22,500 nt of DNA from Prorocentrum cordatum (lineage: Eukaryota; Sar; Dinophyceae; Prorocentrales; Prorocentraceae): assembly GCA_963575745.1 (NCBI GenBank), contig CAUYUJ010006343.1, forward strand, positions 26,856 through 49,355. Direction: 5' to 3'. Below, piece after piece: positions 9,010-17,527 of the stretch. A model generated the notes under the pieces. The model ran no database searches, was not told the DNA's origin, and saw only the letters and a list, made by a program, of their open reading frames with translations. Within the stretch, counting starts at the first letter, position 1; each line of letters opens with the position of its first letter. Made by a program: the position numbers and the translations under genes.

Positions 9010-9600
9010 TGCAACAGATACTATGCGCGCACGCTCGTCAAAAACCAGCAGTTTTCAAGCATCCCGTCCAACATAGTACTGGGACGAAGTGCACACGCGC
9101 GCGTCGTCGCATGCCAGAAGCCTCCATGAACCTTCGCGTTCGCAGGGATTTCAAAATCGAGTGTCCCGAAAACATTTGAAAACCAATGGTTCCGCGACAG
9201 GAATTTTCAGAAAAGCCTGCGCTCGCGCCCTTGGGGTTTTCTACGTTTTCACAGCATTCTCCTACTAAGCGTGCCTCTCGCGCGCGCATGTCGAAATCAT
9301 CCCTTGCGCGATCGTCGTCGCGCGCGCGTGCTAAAATCGAGTGTCCCGAAAACATAGAAAAGCTCATGATTTTCGAATTTCAGTTTTCAATCAAGGTCTG
9401 CGCGCGCGCTCTTGCGAATTCGGAAGAAAACCACAGGTTTTACAACATTCCCATCCAACTCGACCAAACGGGCCTCTCGCGCCGCATACCGAAATCATTC
9501 GAACGGCCTTGCGCGCGTGCTGGGGGGGCACGAACCCTGTCAAGTAATACAATGCGGGCTACTCCCGCGCGTCGGCCGCGCGCGCGTTCCGAACTTCCAA
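9010..9600 (+). repeat. dispersed CGCGCG/AAAACCAATGG repeat, locus A
   Basis: CG-only runs (CGCGCGCGC) alternate with AT-rich words such as AAAACCAATGG, AACATTCCCATCCAACTC, CCGAAATCATTC and CCCTGTCAAGTAATAC. A perfect 23-base word starting AAAATCGAGTGTCCCGAAAA occurs at 9153 and 9333, 180 bases apart. The same words recur at 17735-18275. Degenerate units of roughly 90-190 bases are suggested. The frames are not coding-like. Confidence 0.75.
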
Positions 9601-9625
9601 ACCCTCATTACCGACGCTTAGACAC

Positions 9626-9745
9626 CGTCATCGTCATCGGCGTGATCAGCATCGGCGCCGTTATTGGCCTTACCGTCGTCATCGTTATGATATCACCATC
9701 ATCGCTAGTATCATCATCGTGGCTACCGTTGTCGACGTCGCCTTG
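9626..9745 (+). repeat. imperfect GTC/ATC triplet repeat
   Basis: Runs of GTCATCGTCATCGG, ATCAGCATCGGCGCC and ATCACCATCATCGC give a Val/Ile/Ser-rich frame. It is a decayed triplet microsatellite, similar in type to the repeat inside the ambiguous ORF near 5300-5400. Confidence 0.7.
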
Positions 9746-10030
9746 ATACCGCGCCCGCCCAAGTCACCGACTCGAATTGAAGAGCCCGCTGGGAAGTGCC
9801 CAGCGGTCAGCGCCATCGCGGCCGCGTCGGTCGCGCCGAACTAGCTGACCGCCGTGCGCGCGAGCATGCGCTGGCTAGCGCGGTCGCAGAGATGTACCAG
9901 CCAACGCCAAGCACTCATCGTAATCGTCGACGCATGGGTTTTGCTAACCAAGTTGCGGGTGGGTGGGGGGTGGGTGGCTTGTGCGAACAGTGGAGTTGGC
10001 AACTCCAAAATCTTTATAATCACCGGCACC
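9746..10030. other. no supportable feature
   Basis: The GC-rich start and G-rich middle (GTGGGTGGGGGGTGGGTGG near 9959) carry no coding or RNA signal. The G-run cluster could form a quadruplex. Confidence 0.4.
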
Positions 10031-10033
10031 ACA

Positions 10034-10143
10034 TCTTGTACCACGTCGACTGCGTTGCATAGACTGCGCGCTATATAGGTTACATCACATATGTTGCACC
10101 CCAGATATTGCACCGCATAAAGCACACCACGTAGGCTGCACAC

Positions 10144-10231
<88 letters not shown>

Positions 10232-10425
10232 TACAGACATACATACATACATACATACATACATACATACATACATACATACATTCATTCATACATACAT
10301 ACATACATACATTCATACATACATACATACATACATGCATACATACATACATACATGCATACATACATACATACATGTACACATACATATACATATACAG
10401 ACATATATATATATACACACAAGAC
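10034..10425. repeat. composite block: GCACCAC-type repeats, then ACGC and ATAC microsatellites
   Basis: The left part (10034-10144) has variants of the GCACCAC motif (TTGTACCACGTCGACTGC, ATTGCACCGCATAAAGCAC). A pure ACGC array runs from 10145 to 10230. ATAC follows with ATTC, ATGC and AGAC variants to about 10410, ending in a short TA tract. The arrangement mirrors 8266-8645 with the tetranucleotide on the opposite strand. Confidence 0.9.
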
Positions 10426-10639
10426 TGCAATGGCGCTTCGCGCCATGCACCTTGGTCCTTGAAGTTTGGTTTGCAGGCGGAAATGGCAGGAAGGTCAAGC
10501 CGACAATTTAGCGATTACTCCTTGTTGCCTTTTCCGGCATCGCCGCTATGATAATGATATTCGTTGTCCTTCCTCCATGCTTCTTTTTCCTCATGTTCGC
10601 CATACCCTGCGCATTCTCCCTATCCTCCTCAGCTTTTTT

Positions 10640-11190
10640 TTGCGGAGGCTCCTCCTGGGAGATCCTCTGGGGGCCTGAAAAAAATGGTCTCAGGCTTTCT
10701 TAAGGCCTTCTGGAGGCCTCCTGGGCGTATTCTGGGGGCCTCTGGGGGCTTCCTCGGGCCACCCTGCCTCCAACCACGGTCTCCCTGAACGACCGGGTCA
10801 CGATTTGGAATGCTTCGGAGGTTGTCTTGGGGCCATCTTGGGCCGCCATGGGGCTCTCCGAGGGCCATCTTGGACCCGTGTTGTTCCGTTTTGGGGTTTT
10901 TTGGACTGCCTGGAAGCCCTTTCGGATGGTTGTGGGGCGATTTTGGAGCCTCTCAGGTGGCTTCGGACGCCCAGAAGACCGCCGTCTTGGAGCGTCGGGA
11001 AGCCGAAAAGAGGAGAACCCCAAAATTCACCAAAAACTAACAGAAAATCAATGATTTTTGCCTCTTGGGAGTGCTCTTGGAGGCCTCTTTGGGGCCGTCC
11101 TGGAGGCCTCTTGGGCCATCTTGAGGTCACGTCGGTCACTCTTGGAGCGCTCTTGCGCTGTCATGGGTGTCTCTGAGACGTCTCCGATGA
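10640..11190 (+). repeat. CTTGGG-type array with an internal AT-rich spacer
   Basis: Words such as GGCCTCTGGGGGC, GTCTTGGGGCCATCTTGGG, CCTCTTGGGAGTGCTCTTGG and GGCCTCTTGGGCCATC recur at about 15-base spacing, a multiple of three, so several frames stay open. A distinct spacer at about 10990-11055 (CCGAAAAGAGG, CCCAAAATTCACCAAAAAC, AAATCAATGATTTTTG) divides two sub-arrays. The frames are not genes. Confidence 0.85.
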
Positions 11191-11366
11191 CCCCCCTGAT
11201 CGCCCTAGGTCTGCTGGGAAGGCTTGGCAAAACGCACTGCGAGGCCAGGGGGGCCGCTTCGAGGCCCGTCCAGAGGGTCCCAAAGCCCCAGATCCTGGGA
11301 GTCCGGTTTTTTTTGGGGGGGGGATGGGTTTCCCCCCCGCCTGGGCTCATACAAATATAGGAAGAG

Positions 11367-11369
<3 letters not shown>

Positions 11370-11409
<40 letters not shown>

Positions 11410-11578
11410 ATTTCTTATATACATATATATCTATATAGACACACACATATATATTTATACATATATATATATGTATATATATATATATATGTTTATATAG
11501 CTGTATATATGTATCTCTACATCCACACACTTCACTTTATTTTTGTACGTAAGTTTGTACATCAAAATACACACTTAC

Positions 11579-11629
<51 letters not shown>

Positions 11630-11660
11630 CCACGTATATTATTCCACATTGTTTTGTATA
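11370..11660. repeat. TA microsatellites with a GCACCACGTA flank
   Basis: TA tracts run from 11370 to about 11512, with GTA, TTA and CACACA interruptions, and again from 11586 to 11626. GGCACCACGTATATTATTCC follows directly, the same flank motif as in the two tetranucleotide blocks. A run of eight T then nine G near 11309 sits to the left. Confidence 0.9.
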
Positions 11661-11759
11661 ACATCTGTTGTTCGAATCGTAGTGTTTGGGATCCACGATG
11701 GTTGGCACACACATGTACATATGTAATGTAAGTTTATACGACCCCTTCATGGCTCCGGG

Positions 11760-12000
11760 TCCCACCTTGATGACATCTCGGGGGAATTCTGGTAGCGCCC
11801 GCCCAGCTCTCCCAGGCGGCCACAAGAGAGCCTCGGGACGGTCTCCTGGCCCTCCCAGGCGGCTCCAGGAAACGTCGGGACGACTCAGGACACTTTCCCG
11901 ATGGCCGCGAGACCCCCACGAGCGCCCAAGGCAGTGCCAAGAGGCCTCCGAGAGGCTCCAAACACTGCCCACATAACCTCTAAGGACGTCCCCGAGAGGT
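11760..12000 (-). repeat. weak array related to CCCAGG/CCAAGAGG words
   Basis: The words CTCCCAGGCGGC, CCAAGAGGCCTCC, GAGGCTCC and CGGGACG recur at short spacing, as in a decayed copy of the CTTGGG family in reverse orientation. Frames remain open but show no gene-like structure. Confidence 0.5.
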
Positions 12001-12114
12001 CAATACATGGAAGCACCTACGGAAAATCTATGCCCTTTGCTTGTTCGCATTTCCGCCTCCGATGCGCGTCCGAGGCTTTCGGATGATCCCCACGAGAGCT
12101 CCAAGATGCTTCCA

Positions 12115-12480
12115 ACCTCCGTGGAGCCGTTTTGGGGCCTCTTGTGGGGTTCAGGGCCTCTTGGGGATCTCTTGGGCCGTCTTGGGGCGGTCTTGAGGTC
12201 CTCTTGGGCCGTCTTGAAGCGTTAGAGGCTCGAAAAGTCGAGGGCCCCCCCCCAAACACATTAAAACCTGAGGGGAATCAGTGATTTTGGCCGTCGGGAC
12301 CCTCTTGGGAAGGCTCTCGGGGCTGTCTTGGGGCGCCTCGAAGGACTCTTGGGCCGTCTTGGGGCCCTCCTGGGCGTCTCGGACCGATCTCGCGCGGCGA
12401 TTTGGGCCCCCCCGTCTTGGACCGTCTTGGGGGCCTTTTGGGACCCTCCTGGCCCGTCTTGGGGCCCTCTTGGGTCCGAA
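12115..12480 (+). repeat. CTTGGG-type array with the same spacer type
   Basis: GGCCTCTTGGGGATCTCTTG, GGCCGTCTTGGGGCGGTCTTG and many similar words occur at about 15-base spacing. A spacer at about 12226-12296 (CTCGAAAAGTCGAGGGCC, a C run, AAACACATTAAAACCTGA, AATCAGTGATTTTGG) matches the spacer of the 10640 array in order and in words. This indicates one composite repeat family. Confidence 0.85.
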
Positions 12481-12903
12481 ACGTCACGCGAGAGGACGCG
12501 ACGGGCCCCCGGGGGCCACGCGGCGCGCCCCGGCCACTCTGGCAAAGTTTGGCCTGGGCCCCCTTTGAAGCCTCCTTCGGATTCGGGGACCGAGTCTCGA
12601 AGGATGGGGCCAAGGATGGGAGGACACTCCAGCGCGTGCCTCACGGGCACGGTGGCGGACATGCACATCGGGGTTTGTCGTGGCCGACCCCTCTGCGCAG
12701 CACTCCCTGGCGCAGCAGCCGTTGCTTCCCGCACTGCGTGGGCCGTGCGCCTGCGTCCGTGGAGCTCCGAGCTGCCTCCGCTTCGCCCCCCCCTCGCCTT
12801 CCGCGGGGGGCTCTTCGCCGGCCGAGCGCGGTCCCTGGCCCTGCTCTCGCCTCACCCTCGCATCGTTGGGCCTCGCCGTGGTCATCCTCCGAGCTCGCTG
12901 CAG
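12481..12903. other. GC-rich stretch, no clear gene
   Basis: Both strands are open for long distances because of GC content. The + frame from 12328 reads an Arg/Ala/Leu-rich sequence into the next candidate. Nothing decisive is visible. Confidence 0.4.
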
Positions 12904-12958
12904 CAGCTCGTTGCCGTGGCCCGGCGGCTGGGCGCCGACCGGGGCCTGCCGGGGAAGC
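12904..12958 (+). CDS. weak exon candidate
   Basis: It follows GAGCTCGCTGCAG. The frame reads QLVAVARRLGADRGLPGK with nearly all third positions G or C. It is followed by GTGTATCC, a possible GT donor. The sequence is helix-like, but it is short, unmatched to any family, and the antisense frame is open too. Confidence 0.2.
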
Positions 12959-13379
12959 GTGTATCCTTGCGTGAGGATGTTGCCCATGTCTGCCTGCATG
13001 CTGGTGTGCGTTCGTGAGTGCTCGTGCTTGCTGGCCTGCCCGGCCTGGTGCATACAGTCGGGGCGCTGAAGAAGGAACCCTGTTCGTTGGGGAGGGGCTT
13101 GGTGTTCCTTGATTGTTTCACAGTTTGCCTTGGGTTTTGCTTCCGGTTTTCAATGGTAAAGCGAAGTTTAACTTGTGGAAAAAAGGGGCCTCGTTCCTTG
13201 TTTAGGGTTCCTTAGGTCACCGCCCCGACTGTACCTCCTCGCTTACGTGCCTGCGCGTTTGTTCCTGTGCCTGCCTGCCATGCGCTCAGCCTGCTTGCCT
13301 GTGCTTCGTCAGCCCCGGTCTGGAATCAGGGCTGGGACATCTCTCCCCCCAACCCCTGCATGGAGTCTTCCGCGGGATC

Positions 13380-13691
13380 TTGGCGCAGTGCCGCGTCAGT
13401 CTCACGCTCGGCCCGCTCCGCGAGTCGCAGGAGCGCAGGCGGGGCGCTGGCGAGCCTGAGTCGAAGCGCTGCCGCAGCACGTCGAGCGCGCGCGGCCGTG
13501 GTGCCCGCTGCGATCGCCCTCGCGGCCGTGGGAGCCGCCGAGCGCCCGAGCGCGGCCGACGACGACGGCGACGGCGGCTGCGGCGGCGGCGGCGGCGGCG
13601 GCAGCGGCGGCAGGGGCAGCACTCCCGCGACGGCGGCGGTGACTACCCGACGGCGGCGGCGGCGGCGACGGAGGACTGCTCCGGGGCCTGA
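13380..13691 (+). CDS. weak candidate for an Arg-rich C-terminal exon
   Basis: One + frame reads LGPLRESQERRRGAGEPESK and an Arg-rich stretch across a GGC/CGG triplet repeat (13575-13672), then QHSRDGGGDYPTAAAAATED and a TGA at 13689-13691. GC3 is high. A second + frame and an antisense frame (ALLRLAERAERETDAALRQD) are open as well. The antisense frame has its own acceptor-like TTCTTCCCCTCCTGACAG. At most one is real. The region is CpG-rich, so open frames are expected by chance. Confidence 0.2.
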   Translation: MAQCRVSLTLGPLRESQERRRGAGEPESKRCRSTSSARGRGARCDRPRGRGSRRAPERGRRRRRRRLRRRRRRRQRRQGQHSRDGGGDYPTAAAAATEDCSGA

Positions 13692-13917
13692 GCCGCTCCT
13701 GTCAGGAGGGGAAGAAACATACAAAAACGCAAGTCATGGTCGATCCCCAGGAGACTGTGCGACACTGTGGGAAGTGGGGGGCGGGCGGGGCTGGAACCCA
13801 GAAAACGTGTGCAACCGTGCGGAATCCTGGAATCTGTGTGTCTCTGCTCGTGTCTTCGTGGGCCCCTTCGTCCTGGCGCCCCGGCCGCGCGCGCCCGGGC
13901 CGGCCGCGTCTCCGCAG

Positions 13918-13950
13918 GAGTGCTTCCGCCACCTCGAGCGCCGGCTCACC
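13918..13950 (+). CDS. weak mini-exon candidate
   Basis: A CGCGTCTCCGCAG acceptor-like site is followed by codons for ECFRHLERRLT, then CCAGGCCCC, which would need a GC donor. GC3 is complete. It is too short to support on its own. Confidence 0.12.
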
Positions 13951-14036
13951 AGGCCCCGGGGGCGGCGCGCAGACCCAGACCCCCCCGAGAAATTTCGGGG
14001 GCGGAGAAGAGGGGGGTGATGACTAGGGGGGGGTGG

Positions 14037-14060
14037 ATATCATGGCGTGGGCCATGATAT
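14037..14060. other. perfect 10-bp hairpin
   Basis: ATATCATGGC and GCCATGATAT are exact reverse complements around the loop GTGG. The role is unknown. It lies in a non-coding stretch. Confidence 0.7.
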
Positions 14061-14314
14061 TTCCCCAGATTTCATGGCGCCTCTTCGTATTTCATTACGT
14101 CCCTGGCCCCCCCGCTGGGCCGCGCACATGCCGCCGGTCATGATTTGCACCCCCCCTCTTGGACACCCCCCTCTTGGCCGCTCCCGAAGGAAGGAACAGC
14201 ATCGGGGCGGGAGGGTTTTCGCCCTCGTCGGCCTCGGGGGGTCCCCTCGCCGGGCCCCTTGGCCGTCAAGAAACAGCTCAGGATGAAGGACCGGTCCAGG
14301 GGGGGCAGGCTTCA

Positions 14315-14533
14315 GTCGGGCCTCTCCCTCTACAGGAGGCATGTTCGAAGCTAGCACAGAGACAGTCTGGGGACGATTTGTGGACTCCTGTTTTGAGGAT
14401 TTCGGGACTACTCGTAATTGTGCGTCCAGACTCCCCCTGTAGGGGGACACGCCCGTTGGACTCCTTTTGAGGATGTCTGGACTACTCGTGATTGTTCGCC
14501 CAGACTCCCCCTGTAGGGGGACACTCCCGACCT
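14315..14533. mobile_element. MITE-like inverted-repeat element, copy 2, right end duplicated
   Basis: The left arm at 14315-14349 (GTCGGGCCTCTCCCTCTACA, then GGAGGCATGTTC) matches copy 1 at 7738. AGTCTGGGGAC recurs at 14364. The right end (GACTCCCCCTGTAGGGGGAC) is present twice, at 14429 and 14503, 74 bases apart, as a tandem duplication including ACTACTCGT(A/G)ATTGT. The left arm pairs with the first right end at about 17 of 20 positions. It has no ORF of its own. Antisense translations of the two copies look alike (PPVEGQVRL against PPVEGEARL), but this follows from the shared DNA. Confidence 0.65.
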
Positions 14534-14659
14534 GTGAGCAGGTCGAAGCCTCTGGGGGGCGACGTCACGAGAGATGTCATGGCGTCCGGGGTCCGGAACA
14601 GAGGGGGGGGGGGGCGGCGCCGAGAGGCTGGCGGGCCCTCTCCGAGAAGGGGGGGGGGC

Positions 14660-14782
14660 GAGGAGGAGGAGGAGGAGGAGGAGGGGAGAGGAGGGAGGAG
14701 GGAGGAGGAGGAGGAGGAGGAGGAGGAGGGGAGGAGGAGGAGGAGGAGGAGGAGGGGGGGGAGAGGGGAGGAGGAGGAGGAG
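14660..14782. repeat. GGA trinucleotide microsatellite
   Basis: A purine tract of GGA with GGGG interruptions, preceded by G runs at 14603-14613 and 14650-14658. The opposite type (TCC) lies 1.4 kb downstream at 16207. Confidence 0.95.
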
Positions 14783-14865
14783 AGCCGGGGGCCCCGCCGC
14801 CTTGCTCCCCCGAGCTCGGTGGTACTGAGCGGGGGGACCGAGCCCGGTACGGGCACAACGGGTAC

Positions 14866-15046
14866 CCCAGATTTCGTAATAAAAGGGAGGGGATCTGGAC
14901 CCTCCAAGACAAGCCATTTCAGACCCCCCCCCCCGTGGGAGAACCTTCCAAAACAACGTCCCCAGACCCCCCCAGGCCCTCCAAGATAGCCTGGAAGAGA
15001 CCCCCCCGACATGAGAACCCCCTCCCTTTATTATTACGAAATCTGG
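14866..15046. repeat. 181-bp inverted-repeat element
   Basis: The left arm at 14866-14892 (CCCAGATTTCGTAATAAAAG, then GGAGGGG) is the near-exact reverse complement of the right arm at 15019-15046 (CCCCTCCCTTTATTATTACG, then AAATCTGG). One two-base length difference separates them. The interior contains CCTCCAAGA twice. The preceding 48 bases (14818-14865) are related to 15445-15493, sharing GGGGGGACCGAGC and ACAACGGGTAC. This is possibly a small non-autonomous element. Confidence 0.7.
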
Positions 15047-15052
15047 AGTATT

Positions 15053-15327
15053 CAGGGTCGCTTAGCCGATCCCTATTCCCATCCCCATCCACATCTCGAG
15101 CCCCACCCTCTTGCCACCTCAGCTGGGGGTATGCCCCTCGGAGCCCGAAGAGAGCAGCCTGTATCCCCATCTAGGGGGGGTAAGTCGGCCAGTGGGGCCC
15201 AGGCCGCGCCGCTGGGGATGGGGATCGGATGAACGATACTCAGGTACAAAACCCGTCGTGTCAGGCGATCGCAAACGTGGATCAAGGGGGCGTGGATTAG
15301 CGACGGGTCCCGTATCCTTGGGGGAAA
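15053..15327. other. no supportable feature
   Basis: GC-rich sequence with C runs and a short CCCATCCACAT-type repeat near 15075-15095. No gene is visible. Confidence 0.4.
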
Positions 15328-15975
15328 TTGCAGACTCACGCCGCCGAGCGAGGCGGCACCGGCCGCGCGCCAGATCCATGGATCGCTGATCCATGTCTGC
15401 GCGCCCCCGAGTCCGGGGGCCCCGGCAGCCTTCATCCCAAGTCCGATGGTGTTGTCGGGGGGACCGAGCGTTGTGCGGGAACAACGGGTACAAAGCCCAG
15501 CAGCAGCTGTTGTTTCTTCTGGGCCGGATTCGCCGTCGGCGTCGCGGCCGAGCGTCCTGAGAGGCCCGCCGGCTTCTCAGCAGGGGCCAGGCCCCCCCCC
15601 GTGCCCCCTCTGGCTCCGACGCCGCAGCTCCGTCGCGGCGTGTTGGCCCCCCAAGGATCTCGGCCCTCTCCCTGGGGCCACTCTTTGGCACCCCGAGCCG
15701 TTTTTTTTCTGGCCCCGCGGCTGGGAGACGGCCTCTCTCCGGAGGCTGGCCACGACGAAAGCTCGCCGTCGCGGCTCCTCTGCGTCGCCCTGACCTGGGG
15801 GTCGCCCCGCCCCCCTTCCCAGACCCCCGACGTCATGCTCTGTCAAAACGTCGACCCCCCGAGGTCTCGACCTATTCCCAGGCACCGGTTTGGCATCCCG
15901 AGTCGTTTCCTGACGGCCCCGAGGCCCGGGAAGGGCCCCCAGAGGCCGACAGTGGCGAACAACCTCTGGCCGTGA
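15328..15975 (+). CDS. 215-codon ORF, probably not a gene
   Basis: The frame is open with high GC3 and reads FFWAGFAVGVAAERPERPAG in its middle, ending at TGA 15973-15975. It contains two diverged copies of a DNA repeat (15656-15727 and 15863-15930) whose spacing (207) happens to keep the frame. Pro/Arg/Ser richness and the absence of a recognisable domain argue for open repeat DNA. A rapidly evolving or repeat-derived gene cannot be excluded. Confidence 0.15.
   Translation: MQTHAAERGGTGRAPDPWIADPCLRAPESGGPGSLHPKSDGVVGGTERCAGTTGTKPSSSCCFFWAGFAVGVAAERPERPAGFSAGARPPPVPPLAPTPQLRRGVLAPQGSRPSPWGHSLAPRAVFFLAPRLGDGLSPEAGHDESSPSRLLCVALTWGSPRPPSQTPDVMLCQNVDPPRSRPIPRHRFGIPSRFLTAPRPGKGPQRPTVANNLWP
15656..15930 (+). 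repeat. two diverged copies of a ~70-bp repeat
   Basis: Copy 1 at 15656-15727 and copy 2 at 15863-15930 share, in order, TCTCG, TCCC, TTTGGCA, CCCGAG, CGTTT and GGCCCCG. Roughly three quarters of positions agree. Confidence 0.75.
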
Positions 15976-15978
15976 TTT

Positions 15979-16200
15979 TTTCATTCCTCGAGGGGGGCCT
16001 GGGTTCGGCCTGCCGCCCGAGGTCCGTCAGCCGCCTGCTCGCCAACAGGCACCGGCGGCCCAGGGCCGACTCCGCCCGCGGCTCGCCGCCGCCGCTCGAC
16101 CAGCGAGGAGGAGCCCCCTGCCGGCGGAGGGGCCCCGGGGGCGGAGAGGCCCAGCCCCGTGCGGCGCGGAGGGTTCCGTCGGCCCGCTGTGCTCAAAGTG
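15979..16200. other. very GC-rich stretch, weak coding signal
   Basis: A + frame reads SVSRLLANRHRRPRADSARG and PPPLDQ with almost complete GC3. Acceptor-like CGTCAG and CCAACAG sites lie inside it. It runs into the TCC tract. All frames are open, so I do not call a gene. Confidence 0.2.
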
Positions 16201-16206
16201 CCCAGG

Positions 16207-16476
16207 CCACCTCCTCCTCCTCCTCCTCCTCCTCCTCCTCCTCCTCCTCCTCCTCCTACCTCCTACCTCCTACCTCCTACCTCCTACCTCCTACCTCCTA
16301 CCTCCTACCTCCTCCTCCTCCTCCTCCTCCTCCTCCTCCTCCTCCTCCTCCTCCTCTCCTCCTCCTCCTCCTCCTCCTCCTCCTCCTCCTCCTCCTCCCT
16401 CTCCCTCCTCCCTCCTCCTCCTCCTCCTCTCTCCTCCCTCCCTCCCTCCTCCTCCCTCCTCCCTCCTCCCTCCTCC
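16207..16476. repeat. TCC microsatellite with an embedded TACCTCC heptamer array
   Basis: TCC triplets occupy 16207-16255 and 16310-16476. Between them (16256-16309) a perfect 7-bp TACCTCC unit repeats about seven times. The heptamer is one TACC tetramer added to a TCC unit, so it probably arose inside the array. Long Ser/Pro/Leu and Gly/Glu/Arg frames are artefacts. Confidence 0.95.
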
Positions 16477-16684
16477 AGCCCAGGCACCCTGGCGCCGTGG
16501 AGCAAAACGTATAGCGACGGCAGTCTTTTGGCGATCTTCGGCTTCTCGTGTCCCGTGCCGTGTCCTGGGACCGGCACAGGGAGACTCGGGATGAAAAGCT
16601 GGTCTTGGGGAAGGGGTCCAAGTCTTTGGAGCCGCTGTCCTCGAAGGGACCAGGCCTCCAGCCCAGGCCCCTCGCGTCGTGGAG
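16472..16684 (+). repeat. ~32-bp direct repeat, 181 bases apart
   Basis: CCTCCAGCCCAGGCACCCTG (16472) and CCTCCAGCCCAGGCCCCTCG (16653) are each followed by a C(G/A)(C/T)CGTGGAGC end. The bases between them are unique and show no gene. Confidence 0.75.
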
Positions 16685-16757
16685 CGACGAGTTATCCCGG
16701 CAAAGGGCCAAGCCATGTGCAGTTGCAAGTGCCGCAGCTGTGAGGGTCGTTTTCGGT

Positions 16758-17165
16758 GGTGGAGCTCCCCATGGGGCCACGAAACGTGTGAGGGGTGAGC
16801 CGAATCGGGTGTTGGTGCGCCGTGCGGACTGTGGCACTGGGGCCTGCGGTGGAGCTCCCCATGGGGCCACGAAACGTGTGAGGGGTGAGCCGAATCGGGT
16901 GTTTGTGCGCCGTGCGGACTGTGGTACTGGGGCCTGCGGTGGAGCTCCCTAGGGGGCCACGAAGCGTGTGAGGGGTGTGCCGAATCAGTTGCGGGTACGC
17001 CGTGCGGACTTTGGCACTGGGGCCTGCGATGAAGCTACTGGGCCACGAAGCGTGTGAGGGGTGTGCCGAATCAGTTGCGGGTACGCCGTGCGGACCCTGA
17101 CGTTTGGGCCTTCGGTGGAGCTCCCCTATGGGGTCACGAAACGCGTGAGGGGTGTGCCAGACTGT
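16758..17165 (+). repeat. 90-bp satellite, five units, locus 1
   Basis: GGTGGAGCTCC-type unit starts occur at 16758, 16848, 16938, 17028 (variant GATGAAGCTAC) and 17114. The spacings are 90, 90, 90 and 86. Each unit contains GGGGCCACGAAACGTGTGAG or a variant, GGGGTG, CCGAATC and GTGCGGACT. The antisense frame stays open over all units (16692-17288), giving a 30-residue repeat with TPHTFRGPMGSSTAGPS. This may be only a consequence of the period. The core is shared, inverted, with 20807-21035. Confidence 0.9.
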
Positions 17166-17275
17166 CCGATGGCGATGGCGATGACGATGGTGATGATTGT
17201 GATGAGGATAAGGATGAGGATCACGATGATGGTCGTGGTGATGATGATGCTGCTGATGAAGACGAGAACATGCGG
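17166..17275 (+). repeat. GAT/GAC/GGC triplet array
   Basis: GATGGCGATGGCGATGACG and similar triplets run to AACATG. The translation is Asp-rich on + and His-rich on -. The array directly follows the 90-bp satellite. Confidence 0.85.
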
Positions 17276-17333
17276 TGGACAGAGGCAAGCATGTGAGAAG
17301 CGAGGAGGGCAGCGGGAGGGAAGGAAGGAGGCT

Positions 17334-17497
<164 letters not shown>

Positions 17498-17498
17498 A

Positions 17499-17527
17499 AC
17501 ATTATTTATTCTAAAGAATAATTATTG
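17499..17527. other. AT-rich hairpin after the TTG block
   Basis: TTATTCT and AGAATAA are exact reverse complements around AA. The pairing extends with two mismatches to about 13-base arms (CATTATTTATTCT against AGAATAATTATTG). The role is unknown. Confidence 0.5.

Noticed and set aside
11370-11410. TATA-box promoter
   Set aside because: It is one part of a long TA microsatellite. No gene follows, and dinoflagellates are not known to rely on canonical TATA boxes.
11660-11690. GTTCGAATC as a tRNA T-loop
   Set aside because: No acceptor stem, D-arm or anticodon arm can be placed around it. The same holds for GTTCGAA at 7890 and 14343.
14040-14450. Antisense ORF with a peptide resembling that at 7721-8086
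   Set aside because: The likeness (PPVEG.-.RL) lies in the MITE-like arms and follows from DNA similarity. The rest of the two frames does not match.
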